Below are positions 7,136 through 15,340 of a DNA stretch of 20,856 nt, one piece after another; positions within the stretch are counted from its first letter, which is position 1, and every line of letters begins with the position of its first letter. This DNA comes from Clostridium sp. (lineage in GTDB: Bacteria; Bacillota; Clostridia; Lachnospirales; Lachnospiraceae): assembly GCA_016302185.1 (NCBI GenBank), contig JAEDOC010000020.1:1-20856 (forward strand), in the 5' to 3' direction. A program made the translations under genes and the position numbers. The notes beneath the pieces are model-generated. The model was not told the DNA's origin, did not search any database, and saw only the letters and a program-made list of their open reading frames with translations.

Positions 7136-9721
7136 TTATCGGACAGCTCTTGCCTTCAGCTCTCCATTCTCCAGATCGATCTCAATGGTATCGCCCGCAC
7201 GGACCCCGTCCGCCAGAATCAGTCTGGCTGCCAGCGTCTCCACATGCTTCTGTAAATATCTCTTTAACGGCCGTGCACCGTACACCGGATCGTAGCCGTG
7301 CTCCACGATATAGCTCTGCGCCGCATCGGTCAGGGAAACCGTAAGCTCCTTATCCGCCAGACGCTTATTCACGTCTGCCACCAGAAGCCCAATGATACCT
7401 CCGATATTCTCTTTGGTCAGCGGCTTGAAGAGAATCGTCTCATCCAGACGATTCAAAAACTCCGGACGGAAATGAGCCCGCAAATCATGCATCACGGCTT
7501 CTTCTGCCTCCGGCTTGATCTGACCGTTCCCGTCAATGCCTTCCAGCAGATACTGAGAGCCAATATTGGATGTCATAATCAGGATCGTATTCTTAAAGTC
7601 CACAGTCTTGCCGGTGGAATCGGTAATCCGTCCGTCATCCAGCACCTGCAGCAGAACATTAAACACATCCGGATGGGCCTTCTCCACCTCATCAAAGAGG
7701 ACCACAGAGTAAGGCTTGCGGCGTACTGCCTCCGTCAGCTGCCCGCCCTCATCATAACCTACATATCCTGGCGGTGCTCCAATCAGACGGGATACAGAAT
7801 GCTTCTCCATGTATTCACTCATATCGATACGCACCATATTATTCTCATCATCAAACAGGCTCTCCGCCAGTGCCTTGGCCAGCTCCGTCTTGCCGACACC
7901 GGTCGGTCCAAGGAACAGGAAGGAACCAATCGGCTTCGTCGGATCCTTGATCCCCGCCTTAGAACGGATAATTGCCTCCGTTACCTTCTCCACGCCTTCT
8001 TCCTGGCCGATAACACGTTTATGCAGCAGCTCATCCATATGAAGCGTCTTGCTTCTCTCACTCTCCGTCAGCTTTGCCACCGGAATTCCGGTCCATTTGG
8101 AGATAATCCGGGCAATCTCATCGTCAGTAACGCTCTCATGAACCAGACTTAAGTCCTGGTTCTTAACCTTCTCCTCTTCCTCTGCCAGCTGGCGTTTCAG
8201 CTCCGGCAGCTTTCCATACTGCAGCTCCGCCGCCTTATTCAGATCATACGCCTGCTGAGCCGCAGCGATCTCTCCATTGATATGCTCAATCTCTTCCCGA
8301 AGCTTAGACAGATGATCCACCGATGCCTTCTCATTCTCCCACTGAGCCTTCTGGGACGCAAACTGAGATTTCAACTCTGCCAGATCCTTCTGAAGCGTCT
8401 CCAGACGATCCTGGCTCAGATGGTCCGTCTCTTTCTTTAATGCTGCCTCCTCGATCTCCATCTGCATGATGCGGCGGGACAGCTCATCCAGCTCTGCCGG
8501 CATGGAATCCATCTCTGTCTTGATCATCGCACAGGCCTCGTCCACCAGATCGATGGCCTTATCCGGCAGGAAACGATCGGAAATATAACGATCCGACAGC
8601 ATCGCCGCCGATACCAGAGCCGAGTCCGTGATCTTCACCCCGTGATATACCTCATACCGATCCTTTAGGCCACGGAGAATGGAAATAGTATCCTCCACAG
8701 TCGGCTCATCCACATGCACCGGCTGGAACCGCCGCTCCAGAGCTGCATCCTTCTCAATATATTTCCGGTATTCATCCAGCGTGGTGGCGCCGATACAATG
8801 CAGCTCACCTCTGGCCAGCATCGGCTTCAGCATGTTGCCCGCATCCATGGAGCCCTCGGTCTTTCCGGCGCCCACAATGGTATGAAGCTCATCGATAAAG
8901 AGGATAATCTGCCCCTCGCTCTTCTTCACCTCATCCAGAACCGCCTTCAGACGTTCCTCAAACTCGCCGCGGTATTTCGCACCCGCCATCAGCGCGCCCA
9001 TATCCAGGGCAAACAGCTTCTTATCCTTTAAGCCCTCCGGGACATCACCCCGCACGATTCTCTGCGCCAGTCCCTCAACGACCGCCGTCTTGCCGACACC
9101 GGGCTCGCCAATCAGAACCGGGTTATTCTTTGTCTTTCTGGACAAAATCATAACCACATTCCGAATCTCGCTGTCACGGCCGATGACCGGATCCAGCTTC
9201 TGATCCCTGGCCCGTTCCACCAGATCATAGCCATATTTATTCAGCGTATCATAGGTCGCCTCCGGATTGTCACTGACCACCCGCTGATTGCCGCGGACCG
9301 TAGAAAGGGCCTGCAAAAAGCGTTCTCTGGTGATTCCGTACAGACGCAGGAGCTCCTTTACCGCCTTATTCGGCTGCTTTACTATAGAAAGAAACAGGTG
9401 CTCCACGGAGACATATTCATCTCCCATGGCCTTTGCCTCATCCTCCGCGCTGACCAGCGCCTTATTGGCGTCACCGGAGAAATACACCTGACCGCCGGAT
9501 ACCTTCGGCAGCTTCTCCACGGCCTGCTTTACCTCATTCACAAACTGTTCTCCGGAGATTCCCATCTTCGTCACCAGTTTTAAAATCAGGCTGTCATCCA
9601 CCTGTAAAAGCGCCAGAAGCAGATGCTCCTGATCAATCTGCTGGTTTCCGTACTCATACGCCAGCTTCTCTGTATTCTGGATCGCTTCCACGGATTTCTG
9701 TGTAAACTTACTGATATTCAT
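7136..9721 (-). CDS. clpB: ATP-dependent disaggregase ClpB
   Basis: An 861-residue Hsp100 chaperone that, with DnaK, threads aggregated proteins through a hexameric pore. In order it has an N-terminal Clp repeat domain (residues 1-145), AAA-1 with Walker A GEPGVGKTAVVEG and Walker B ILFIDELHT, a long coiled-coil middle domain (about 405-525, rich in Glu, Lys and Gln) and AAA-2 with GPTGVGKTELAKALAE and VVLFDEVEKAHPDV, plus a C-terminal domain. The full middle domain and the absence of an IGF/IGL-type ClpP loop mark it as ClpB rather than ClpA/C/X. I start at the ATG at 9721, which has AGGGAGG 8 bases upstream; an ATG at 9742 in the same frame has none. It is monocistronic, controlled by a CIRCE promoter and closed by its own terminator. 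Confidence 0.97.
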   Translation of the reverse strand: MNISKFTQKSVEAIQNTEKLAYEYGNQQIDQEHLLLALLQVDDSLILKLVTKMGISGEQFVNEVKQAVEKLPKVSGGQVYFSGDANKALVSAEDEAKAMGDEYVSVEHLFLSIVKQPNKAVKELLRLYGITRERFLQALSTVRGNQRVVSDNPEATYDTLNKYGYDLVERARDQKLDPVIGRDSEIRNVVMILSRKTKNNPVLIGEPGVGKTAVVEGLAQRIVRGDVPEGLKDKKLFALDMGALMAGAKYRGEFEERLKAVLDEVKKSEGQIILFIDELHTIVGAGKTEGSMDAGNMLKPMLARGELHCIGATTLDEYRKYIEKDAALERRFQPVHVDEPTVEDTISILRGLKDRYEVYHGVKITDSALVSAAMLSDRYISDRFLPDKAIDLVDEACAMIKTEMDSMPAELDELSRRIMQMEIEEAALKKETDHLSQDRLETLQKDLAELKSQFASQKAQWENEKASVDHLSKLREEIEHINGEIAAAQQAYDLNKAAELQYGKLPELKRQLAEEEEKVKNQDLSLVHESVTDDEIARIISKWTGIPVAKLTESERSKTLHMDELLHKRVIGQEEGVEKVTEAIIRSKAGIKDPTKPIGSFLFLGPTGVGKTELAKALAESLFDDENNMVRIDMSEYMEKHSVSRLIGAPPGYVGYDEGGQLTEAVRRKPYSVVLFDEVEKAHPDVFNVLLQVLDDGRITDSTGKTVDFKNTILIMTSNIGSQYLLEGIDGNGQIKPEAEEAVMHDLRAHFRPEFLNRLDETILFKPLTKENIGGIIGLLVADVNKRLADKELTVSLTDAAQSYIVEHGYDPVYGARPLKRYLQKHVETLAARLILADGVRAGDTIEIDLENGELKARAVR

Positions 9722-9783
9722 AATTACTGCCTCCCTTCGCATCTAACCTATGCGCAGTGAATTGCGTAAATTGTTGCCAACAT

Positions 9784-9818
9784 AAAAAGCGATATCGCAG
9801 GATTGCTTCTATCGCTTT
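9784..9818 (-). other. Leader hairpin with T-run upstream of clpB
   Basis: AAAGCGATA (9786-9794) and TATCGCTTT (9810-9818) form a 9-base inverted repeat with a 15-base loop. In clpB mRNA the stem ends in five U. It begins about 9 bases into the expected transcript. It could be an attenuator, a 5' stabiliser or a heat-sensitive structure; the sequence alone does not decide. Confidence 0.5.
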
Positions 9819-9833
9819 ATCTGTTCTAGCAGT

Positions 9834-9876
9834 AATATAACACACGTTGTTAGCACTGTCAATAGTCGAGTGCTAA
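9834..9876 (-). promoter_or_regulatory. CIRCE operator and sigma-A promoter of clpB
   Basis: TTAGCACTG (9850-9858), nine bases, then GAGTGCTAA (9868-9876) is the CIRCE element bound by the heat-shock repressor HrcA, with 17 of 18 arm bases matching the consensus. On the minus strand a perfect TTGACA (9862-9857), a 17-base spacer and TATATT (9839-9834) overlap it. HrcA binding would block RNA polymerase, so clpB should be induced by heat or misfolding. The single CIRCE mismatch is the base that makes the -35 perfect. Confidence 0.95.
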
Positions 9877-9920
9877 TTTCATAAAATATTCACATCTCCG
9901 TAAAAATACACGCTCCGCTG

Positions 9921-10475
9921 TCAGCCTTCTCCCATCTGCAGATGCCAGAATGTCTTACATACGGTTTCACCCGGATTGCGCATAGTATGACTGGTATGTG
10001 CCTTCACATATATGGAATCTCCCTCATTTAAAAGATAGACCTCCTCTCCCAGCGTCAGCTCCAGTTGGCCCTCCAGAACCACGCAAACCTCCGGATACGG
10101 GTGAAGCCCTGTAGACAGCAGTTCACTTTCTCCCGGCTCCACGGTAATATATTCATATACTCCCCGATCGTTGCCGAAATCCATCCGGCGGACCTGCTGC
10201 CGGAATTCTTCATAGTCCCACACCGTCTGCTCATCCCACCGGATAATGAATTTATCTTCCTCTCTCTCGCTCAGCACATCATTGATCGAAACTTCCAGTG
10301 CAATACAGATTTTCTGCAGATTAGCCAGTGTCGGACTGGCCTGATTGCGCTCCAGATTGCTCAGATATCCTACAGACAGATCCGTATATTGCGCCAGTTT
10401 CTGAATCGTCATGGACTTTTTCTTTCGAATCTCCTTAATCCGGCTCCCGATATGAGCCACACTGTCAAACTTCAT
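9921..10475 (-). CDS. XRE-family regulator with C-terminal cupin domain
   Basis: A 184-residue regulator. Residues about 9-65 are an XRE/Cro-type helix-turn-helix (IKEIRKKKSMTIQKLAQYTD, LSVGYLSNLERNQASPTLANL). Residues about 110-180 are a small cupin barrel (HPYPEVCVVLEGQLELTLGE, then EGDSIYVKAHTSHTMRNPGE). This architecture (the PuuR/SinR-like HTH-cupin class) usually senses a small molecule and controls amine, amino-acid or sugar genes. AAGGAGG precedes the ATG. It starts 13 bases after the stop of the GGDEF/EAL gene, so it is the third gene of the Hpt operon. No terminator is obvious before the clpB promoter. Its targets and ligand are unknown; the operon suggests a role downstream of the phosphorelay. 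Confidence 0.92.
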   Translation of the reverse strand: MKFDSVAHIGSRIKEIRKKKSMTIQKLAQYTDLSVGYLSNLERNQASPTLANLQKICIALEVSINDVLSEREEDKFIIRWDEQTVWDYEEFRQQVRRMDFGNDRGVYEYITVEPGESELLSTGLHPYPEVCVVLEGQLELTLGEEVYLLNEGDSIYVKAHTSHTMRNPGETVCKTFWHLQMGEG

Positions 10476-10488
10476 TTATCCTGCCTCC

Positions 10489-13089
10489 TTAAGAGCCCTG
10501 TTCCTGTCTCCAAAGATAACAGCCGCCCTTATTTTCCCTTTTTGCACGGTATAGTGCCTGATCTGCCTGAAGAATCAGCTCCGCAGCGGCCCGTTCCTGA
10601 TCCCCGCTTAAGGTAATTCCCACAGAGCAGGCTGCCGGATACTCTCCGGTCCGGCTGCTGCCGCGGAACGCCTCGCAGATCTCCATTCCTTTTTTTAATG
10701 CAATTTCTCCTGAGGGCATATTTTTCAGAATTACCACAAATTCATCTCCGCCATAGCGGGACACAATATCCGTATCTCTGGTATGACGGCGAAGGATCGC
10801 TCCAAAGGATCGCAGCATCTGATCCCCGATCTCATGCCCAAATCTGTCATTTGCCTGTTTCAGCTCATCCAGATCAAACAGATACAAAGCCAGCGGAAAA
10901 TCCTTCTGACGCAGGGAATTCATCGCCGTCTGGAGACCTCTTCGGTTCAGCAGCCCCGTCAGATAATCCTGACAGGCCTCATTCTGCAGCTGCCGCTCCC
11001 TTTCCATACATGCGGTCATCCCCAGCAGGCGGGAAACGCGTCTCTGAAGACTTCGCCCCGTATGGGGTTTAGAGATATAATCATCCGCATCCATCTCAAA
11101 TGCCCGATCCTCCATCATTCCATCCGACGAACCTGTTGCCAGTACCGGAATTCTCCATGCCGTCTGATCTCCTCTTAAATTCTCCAGAATCTCGAATCCG
11201 CCTCCATCCGGCAGTGTCAGACTCAGCAGGATGGCAGAGAACGGATGATGGCACTGAGACAGACAAAGCAAAGCGCCTTCCGTCGTGGCCGCTTCCTGCA
11301 CCTGATACTGCCCTGCAAACATCTGACGGACCATCTCCCGATATCCGGCATCCTCATCCACCACCAGCAGACTCTGACGCAGATTCTGCTTTTTCGTCTG
11401 TTCCGGCAAAAGCATTTCCCGCTTTTCCGGACACTGTTTCAAAATCTCTTCGAATTCTGATCCTGGCATGGGTCTGGCAAAAAGATAACCCTGTACGTAA
11501 TCGCAGCCAATCTCCCGCAGGCGTTCCAGCTGCTCTCTGGTCTCCACACCTTCCGCAACCACACTCAAATTCATCCAGCGGGCCAGACTGACAATAAAAC
11601 GAAGAATCCCCTGATCGACAGGCTTCGCCGTCTCACTCTGAATAAACTTCATATCCAGTTTTAAAATATCCATTTTCATCTGATTCAGCATATTCAGAGA
11701 AGAATATCCGCTGCCAAAATCATCCATCTCAATGATAAAGCCCAGCTTCCGCAGCCGATCCACAGTGCTGATGATCTGCCCCGGATTTTCCGTATAGGCG
11801 CTCTCTGTAATCTCCAGATGAAGCTCTGACGGAGATACCCCGTATTTTTCCACCAGATGCATCAGGCTTTCCGCCAGATCCGCCTGATATACATCCGCCC
11901 GGGATACATTGACCGAAACCGGCAGCCTGGGATACCCCTTTTCCCGCCATTCCTTTAATTTGACACAAACCTGCTCCCAGACGTACTGATCCAGCTGTGT
12001 AATAAATCCATTCTTCTCAAACAGCGGAATAAACTCTCCCGGAGACATGAAGCCCCACTCCGGATGAATCCAACGCACCAGAGCTTCCGCTCCTGCCAGC
12101 TGATCATCATAGAGATTATATTTTGGCTGAAAATATACGGAAAACTGGCCCTGCGCCAGTGCCTCTTCCATGTGATCCGTGATCACCTGTTCTCTCAGAA
12201 GCTTTGCACGGAGATCATCATCATAGACAGCAAAGCTTTTATGATACTGACCCTTGATACTGCCTGCTGCCAGCAGCGCCCGATCGCACATCTGTTCCAC
12301 CGGAATCGATCGATCAGTGATCTCATACACGCCCCACTTCAAAATCACATTACTGTTGATATCAGAAAATTTCCTGAGACGGCTGCTGAAATCCAGAAAT
12401 ACCTCTTCTTTATATTCCAAATCTCTCTCCACAAAGCACAAAAAGCGGTCACCGCCCTGCCGTCCGCAGATTCCATGGGAACCGACTTTCTCCGCACAGA
12501 GCTCCGCCAGCGCCTTCAGCAGACGATCCCCTGCCTGAACGCCAAATACATCATTAAATAATTTGAAGTTTTCAATATCAGAACAAACGATATCGTATTC
12601 CCGATCCGGAAACTGAAGCAGCTGATTTCTGACCTGCTGATAGAAAAATTCCTTACTGTAAAGTCCGGTCAGATGATCATAGCGGTATTGGTTGACCACA
12701 GATGCCGTCTCCCGGAGATTAATAATACTGGCTACCCTGTGGAGAATTACCTGCGGATGGTAAGGTTTGGACACAAAATCCGTAGCTCCGTGAGACAGCG
12801 CCTCTACTTCATCTGATTCACTGTCACTCTGTGTCGTCACAATAACCGGAATCACCGCCAGACCGGCATCCCCTTTTACCTGTTCCAGAAATGTATAACC
12901 ATCCATCACCGGCATCTGAATATCCAGAAGAATCAGTGCGATTTCGTGCTCCTGCCGTTTCAAGATATCCATTGCTTCCAGACCGTTTTCGGCCTCCACC
13001 ACATCGTACTGAACATTCAGAATTTCTTTTAACATCTCACGGTTCAGTTCATTATCTTCTACAACTAATATCTCTTTTCTCGAAATCAT
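10489..13089 (-). CDS. Five-domain cyclic-di-GMP response regulator: REC-GGDEF*-EAL-REC*-GGDEF
   Basis: An 866-residue cytoplasmic protein. REC-1 (residues 3-125) keeps the phosphoacceptor D56 in LLDIQMPVMDG and K108. The first GGDEF (about 137-290) is degenerate: GGDRF at 212-216 and no RxxD site. The EAL domain (about 300-550) keeps E335 (EALVR), N394, E426, D456/D457, K477, E513 and Q533, so it should hydrolyse c-di-GMP. REC-2 (about 571-690) has Ser at 623 where the phosphoacceptor Asp belongs (LLSLTLPDG), though it keeps an acidic pair and K674. The last GGDEF (about 705-860) is canonical, GGDEF at 780-784, with an intact inhibitory RxxD (R771-D774) five residues before it. It should thus both make and break c-di-GMP. 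Start: ATG at 13089; a GTG one codon earlier is possible. It lies 15 bases after the Hpt stop. Confidence 0.93.
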   Translation of the reverse strand: MISRKEILVVEDNELNREMLKEILNVQYDVVEAENGLEAMDILKRQEHEIALILLDIQMPVMDGYTFLEQVKGDAGLAVIPVIVTTQSDSESDEVEALSHGATDFVSKPYHPQVILHRVASIINLRETASVVNQYRYDHLTGLYSKEFFYQQVRNQLLQFPDREYDIVCSDIENFKLFNDVFGVQAGDRLLKALAELCAEKVGSHGICGRQGGDRFLCFVERDLEYKEEVFLDFSSRLRKFSDINSNVILKWGVYEITDRSIPVEQMCDRALLAAGSIKGQYHKSFAVYDDDLRAKLLREQVITDHMEEALAQGQFSVYFQPKYNLYDDQLAGAEALVRWIHPEWGFMSPGEFIPLFEKNGFITQLDQYVWEQVCVKLKEWREKGYPRLPVSVNVSRADVYQADLAESLMHLVEKYGVSPSELHLEITESAYTENPGQIISTVDRLRKLGFIIEMDDFGSGYSSLNMLNQMKMDILKLDMKFIQSETAKPVDQGILRFIVSLARWMNLSVVAEGVETREQLERLREIGCDYVQGYLFARPMPGSEFEEILKQCPEKREMLLPEQTKKQNLRQSLLVVDEDAGYREMVRQMFAGQYQVQEAATTEGALLCLSQCHHPFSAILLSLTLPDGGGFEILENLRGDQTAWRIPVLATGSSDGMMEDRAFEMDADDYISKPHTGRSLQRRVSRLLGMTACMERERQLQNEACQDYLTGLLNRRGLQTAMNSLRQKDFPLALYLFDLDELKQANDRFGHEIGDQMLRSFGAILRRHTRDTDIVSRYGGDEFVVILKNMPSGEIALKKGMEICEAFRGSSRTGEYPAACSVGITLSGDQERAAAELILQADQALYRAKRENKGGCYLWRQEQGS

Positions 13090-13104
13090 CACACCAAATC
13101 CTCT

Positions 13105-13503
13105 TTATCGTTCTCCTCTGACGGAGCAGCTTTCACTGCCCCCCCCCGAAAAATAGAGCTGTATTGTATCCGCAGTTCTCTCATAGTCCGTCTTTACCTG
13201 CTCCATCCACGGCTGAGCCGTTTCCGGAATGGTGTCTGTCTCTGAGCGCAGAAGCTCTGTCAGCTGACTGGAAGAGTTCAAAAGACTCCGGAAGCCAAGA
13301 TTCGCGCAGATCCCCTTCAGCGTATGGGCAGCCAGAAAAGCTTCCTTCCGGTTCCCCTCCCGGAAGTTCAGGCACAGCGCTTCAAAGCTTTTGTCCTCCA
13401 AAAATTTCCCAATAAATTTTTCAACCAGTTTCTTGCTGGGAAGGCGGCGGCATACATCCGCATAATCTCCGCCCAGTAATTGATAGCATTCTTCAAGGCT
13501 CAT
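13105..13503 (-). CDS. Hpt-domain phosphotransfer protein
   Basis: A 132-residue stand-alone histidine phosphotransfer protein. The helical core carries AAHTLKGICANLGF with the phosphorylatable H60, the classic HTLKG motif, followed by a helix with LLNSSSQLTELLR. Such proteins shuttle phosphate from the receiver of a hybrid kinase to a separate response regulator. A GGAG site precedes the ATG, and the gene leads an operon with the REC-GGDEF-EAL protein. A hybrid kinase lacking its own Hpt is encoded divergently 1.8 kb away, so this is its natural partner (inference). The coding strand holds a run of nine G (codons Ser-Gly-Gly-Gly) 14 codons from the end, beyond the Hpt fold. Confidence 0.92.
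   Translation of the reverse strand: MSLEECYQLLGGDYADVCRRLPSKKLVEKFIGKFLEDKSFEALCLNFREGNRKEAFLAAHTLKGICANLGFRSLLNSSSQLTELLRSETDTIPETAQPWMEQVKTDYERTADTIQLYFSGGGSESCSVRGER
13139..13147 (-). repeat. Nine-base poly-G tract (coding strand) near the 3' end of the Hpt gene
   Basis: A homopolymer of nine C on the plus strand, read as GGG GGG GG in the Hpt frame. With eight G the frame would run on to a TGA that overlaps the ATG of the next gene (TGATG). With ten G it would stop after three codons. Slippage or a sequencing error are both possible. Confidence 0.8.
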
Positions 13504-13601
13504 ACTTCTATCTCCTGTCCTTATCTATTCTCATCGCCATGATTTCACGAATATCATCTTTAATGACATTTTCTTTGAGCAAATGACATACTTTGTGAAA
13601 C

Positions 13602-13610
13602 AATATACCA
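13602..13610 (-). promoter_or_regulatory. Candidate extended -10 promoter of the Hpt operon
   Basis: TGGTATATT on the minus strand (TG at 13610-13609, TATATT at 13607-13602) fits an extended -10; no good -35 is seen. The leader to the Hpt ATG is about 90 bases and holds two direct copies of AATGACAT (13562-13569 and 13582-13589, plus-strand reading), spaced 20 bases apart, which could bind a regulator. Confidence 0.4.
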
Positions 13611-13705
13611 TAATTACTTTTATCATAGTATCATTTTATATATATTTCAACAAAATTCGACTTTATGTCACAATTGTTTTCAAGTCATATTCGTTGACTT
13701 TTTTC

Positions 13706-13734
13706 TTGAGTAATCTTCTGTCAACATATATAAT
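13706..13734 (+). promoter_or_regulatory. Promoter of the HTH protein / hybrid kinase operon
   Basis: TTGAGT (13706-13711), 17 bases, TATAAT (13729-13734), about 30 bases before the SD of the HTH gene. The rest of the 268-base divergent gap (13504-13771) is very AT-rich and holds ATGTCA-like elements, including one at 13675-13680, but no gene that I can support. Confidence 0.7.
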
Positions 13735-13771
13735 AGTAGATAGAACAACGAGCATTACCGGAGGAAGCAGT

Positions 13772-15277
13772 ATGGAATTTTCCGACAAACTCAACTTTTT
13801 AATTCATATATCACAGACTTCCAATAAAGAACTGGCACTGGAACTTTCCGTGGATCGCTCCTTTATCAGCCTTCTGCGCAACGGCAAACGCAATCTGCGC
13901 AACCGGCAGACCATCCGACGAATGGCCTTCTTTTTTGCCAGACACTGCAGTGCGGAATTTCAGCGCTATGCCCTTTCTGAGATGCTGGGACAGGTTTCCC
14001 TCCGTTCAGATATGCCCACCGCCGTTCTTGCCGGCCGGCTGGAGCAGTGGCTGGCCGGAGAAAATACCCTTGTTGATGCACTCGAAGAGGACATTTCTGT
14101 ACCGTTTCCCGATTTTCAGACAGCGCCGTTCGAACCTTCCACTGTCCGATCCTCAGGACACTCCGAATTTTTTTACGGAGAAGAGGGACGGCGTGAGGTG
14201 ATGCGACGCATGATGCAGGAAATCCGCGAAACGGAGGATCCGGATTCCATCCTGATCGTTACCGACGATAATCTGGAATATCTGCTCTCCGACTATCTTC
14301 TGACAAAGCAGGTACATGCCTGGCTGACAGAAACCATGGAACGGGGATTTTCCATTTGCCAGATTCTTCCTCCCATGAACTACATCAACCGCTATACGGA
14401 ATCTCTGCGATTCTGGCTTCCCATGTATGCCACCGGGCAGATGAAGGTATATTACTATCCCAGGATCCGGGATAACCTCTACCGGCATTCCATCATCATC
14501 GTCCCCGGACGATGTGCCCAGTATTCCTCTGCCGTCCAGCCCGGAAGCACCAGCGATATCACTCTGTTTACCACAGATCTCACACTGGTTTCCGCTCTCC
14601 AGCGACAATATCAGCAGCACCTAAGCCTCTGCCGCCCCGCACTCAATGTCTATCATACTCTGGAAGACACGATCTCTCTGTTTCGGACCCTGTTCTCCCA
14701 TTATGGCGGAAATACCATACAGCAGATCAACGCGCTTTCCATCAACACTGCGCCGGCAGAGCTTCTGGAACGCTTCATCCGAGAAGCAGCGAATCCTGTC
14801 TGGGAGAAAACATTGAAGCTGCACATAGAAGAAATCCCCCATTTTGAACAGACTCTGGCGCTTGGTCCGTTCATCGATATGTCCTTCCTGGCCACCGCTG
14901 CCGAGGTCCGTTCCGGAACGGTTCCGGTTGTCAGCGCAGGAGGCGGTATCCCTCTCAAACAGCTCTACTATACTCCGGAAACCTATGCTCTTCATCTGAA
15001 GAATATCGTGCGGCTGATGGAGCAATATGATAACTACTATTTTATCCCCTGTCCTGACAGCCGGCAGGATTATAACCTGGTTGCCTGCGAAAACGGAATC
15101 GCTGCACTGATCCATACGAAGGAGCCGTTCGTTACCCTGGAGATTCGCCGTCCTGAGATGGCGACAGCATTCCAGGAGCATCTGCTGCGCATCGCGGAGC
15201 GAACCGGATATGACGGTGTGCAGAAAAAAAAGATCCGCATGGAGCTGCGTGCGCTGATCCGCGATCTGGAGAGCTGA
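13772..15277 (+). CDS. HTH-domain protein with large C-terminal region of unknown function
   Basis: A 501-residue protein. Residues about 5-45 look like an XRE-type helix-turn-helix (SNKELALELSVDRSFISLLR, then GKRN), so DNA binding is likely. The remaining 440 residues have no motif that I recognise: no membrane helix, nucleotide-binding loop, receiver or kinase feature. They contain an Ile/Val-rich stretch (DSILIVTDDNLEYLLSDYLL) and several aromatic-rich strands resembling a sensing or effector fold. The start is the ATG at 13772, with GGAGGAAG 4-10 bases upstream. The same frame runs 63 codons further up, but that part is AT-rich promoter DNA. It precedes the hybrid kinase by 60 bases with no terminator and faces the Hpt operon. 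A regulator of the divergent signalling genes is my inference. Confidence 0.8.
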   Translation: MEFSDKLNFLIHISQTSNKELALELSVDRSFISLLRNGKRNLRNRQTIRRMAFFFARHCSAEFQRYALSEMLGQVSLRSDMPTAVLAGRLEQWLAGENTLVDALEEDISVPFPDFQTAPFEPSTVRSSGHSEFFYGEEGRREVMRRMMQEIRETEDPDSILIVTDDNLEYLLSDYLLTKQVHAWLTETMERGFSICQILPPMNYINRYTESLRFWLPMYATGQMKVYYYPRIRDNLYRHSIIIVPGRCAQYSSAVQPGSTSDITLFTTDLTLVSALQRQYQQHLSLCRPALNVYHTLEDTISLFRTLFSHYGGNTIQQINALSINTAPAELLERFIREAANPVWEKTLKLHIEEIPHFEQTLALGPFIDMSFLATAAEVRSGTVPVVSAGGGIPLKQLYYTPETYALHLKNIVRLMEQYDNYYFIPCPDSRQDYNLVACENGIAALIHTKEPFVTLEIRRPEMATAFQEHLLRIAERTGYDGVQKKKIRMELRALIRDLES

Positions 15278-15323
15278 GAGCCTGACAGACCGCTACACCT
15301 GTACGAACCTGTCTCACTATAAA

Positions 15324-15340
15324 AAGGAGGGATTCTTATT
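15324..15340 (+). promoter_or_regulatory. RBS and apparent ATT start codon of the hybrid kinase
   Basis: AAGGAGG (15324-15330), seven bases, then ATT (15338-15340) in frame with the kinase. A stop codon (TAA, 15320-15322) closes the frame upstream. There is no ATG, GTG or TTG in frame between that stop and the ATG at 15446, and the latter lacks a ribosome binding site and would remove the first membrane helix. Confidence 0.7.

Noticed and set aside
7298..8152. A 284-residue open frame on the plus strand opposite clpB
   Set aside because: A shadow of the clpB coding sequence with no ribosome binding site and no recognisable domain.
13583..13771. A 63-codon hydrophobic N-terminal extension in frame with the HTH protein
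   Set aside because: It is AT-rich promoter DNA containing TTGAGT-N17-TATAAT, and a strong SD (GGAGGAAG) sits just before the ATG at 13772.
14621..15181. A 186-residue minus-strand frame inside the HTH gene
   Set aside because: No SD and no recognisable motif; the plus-strand gene has a clear start and HTH.
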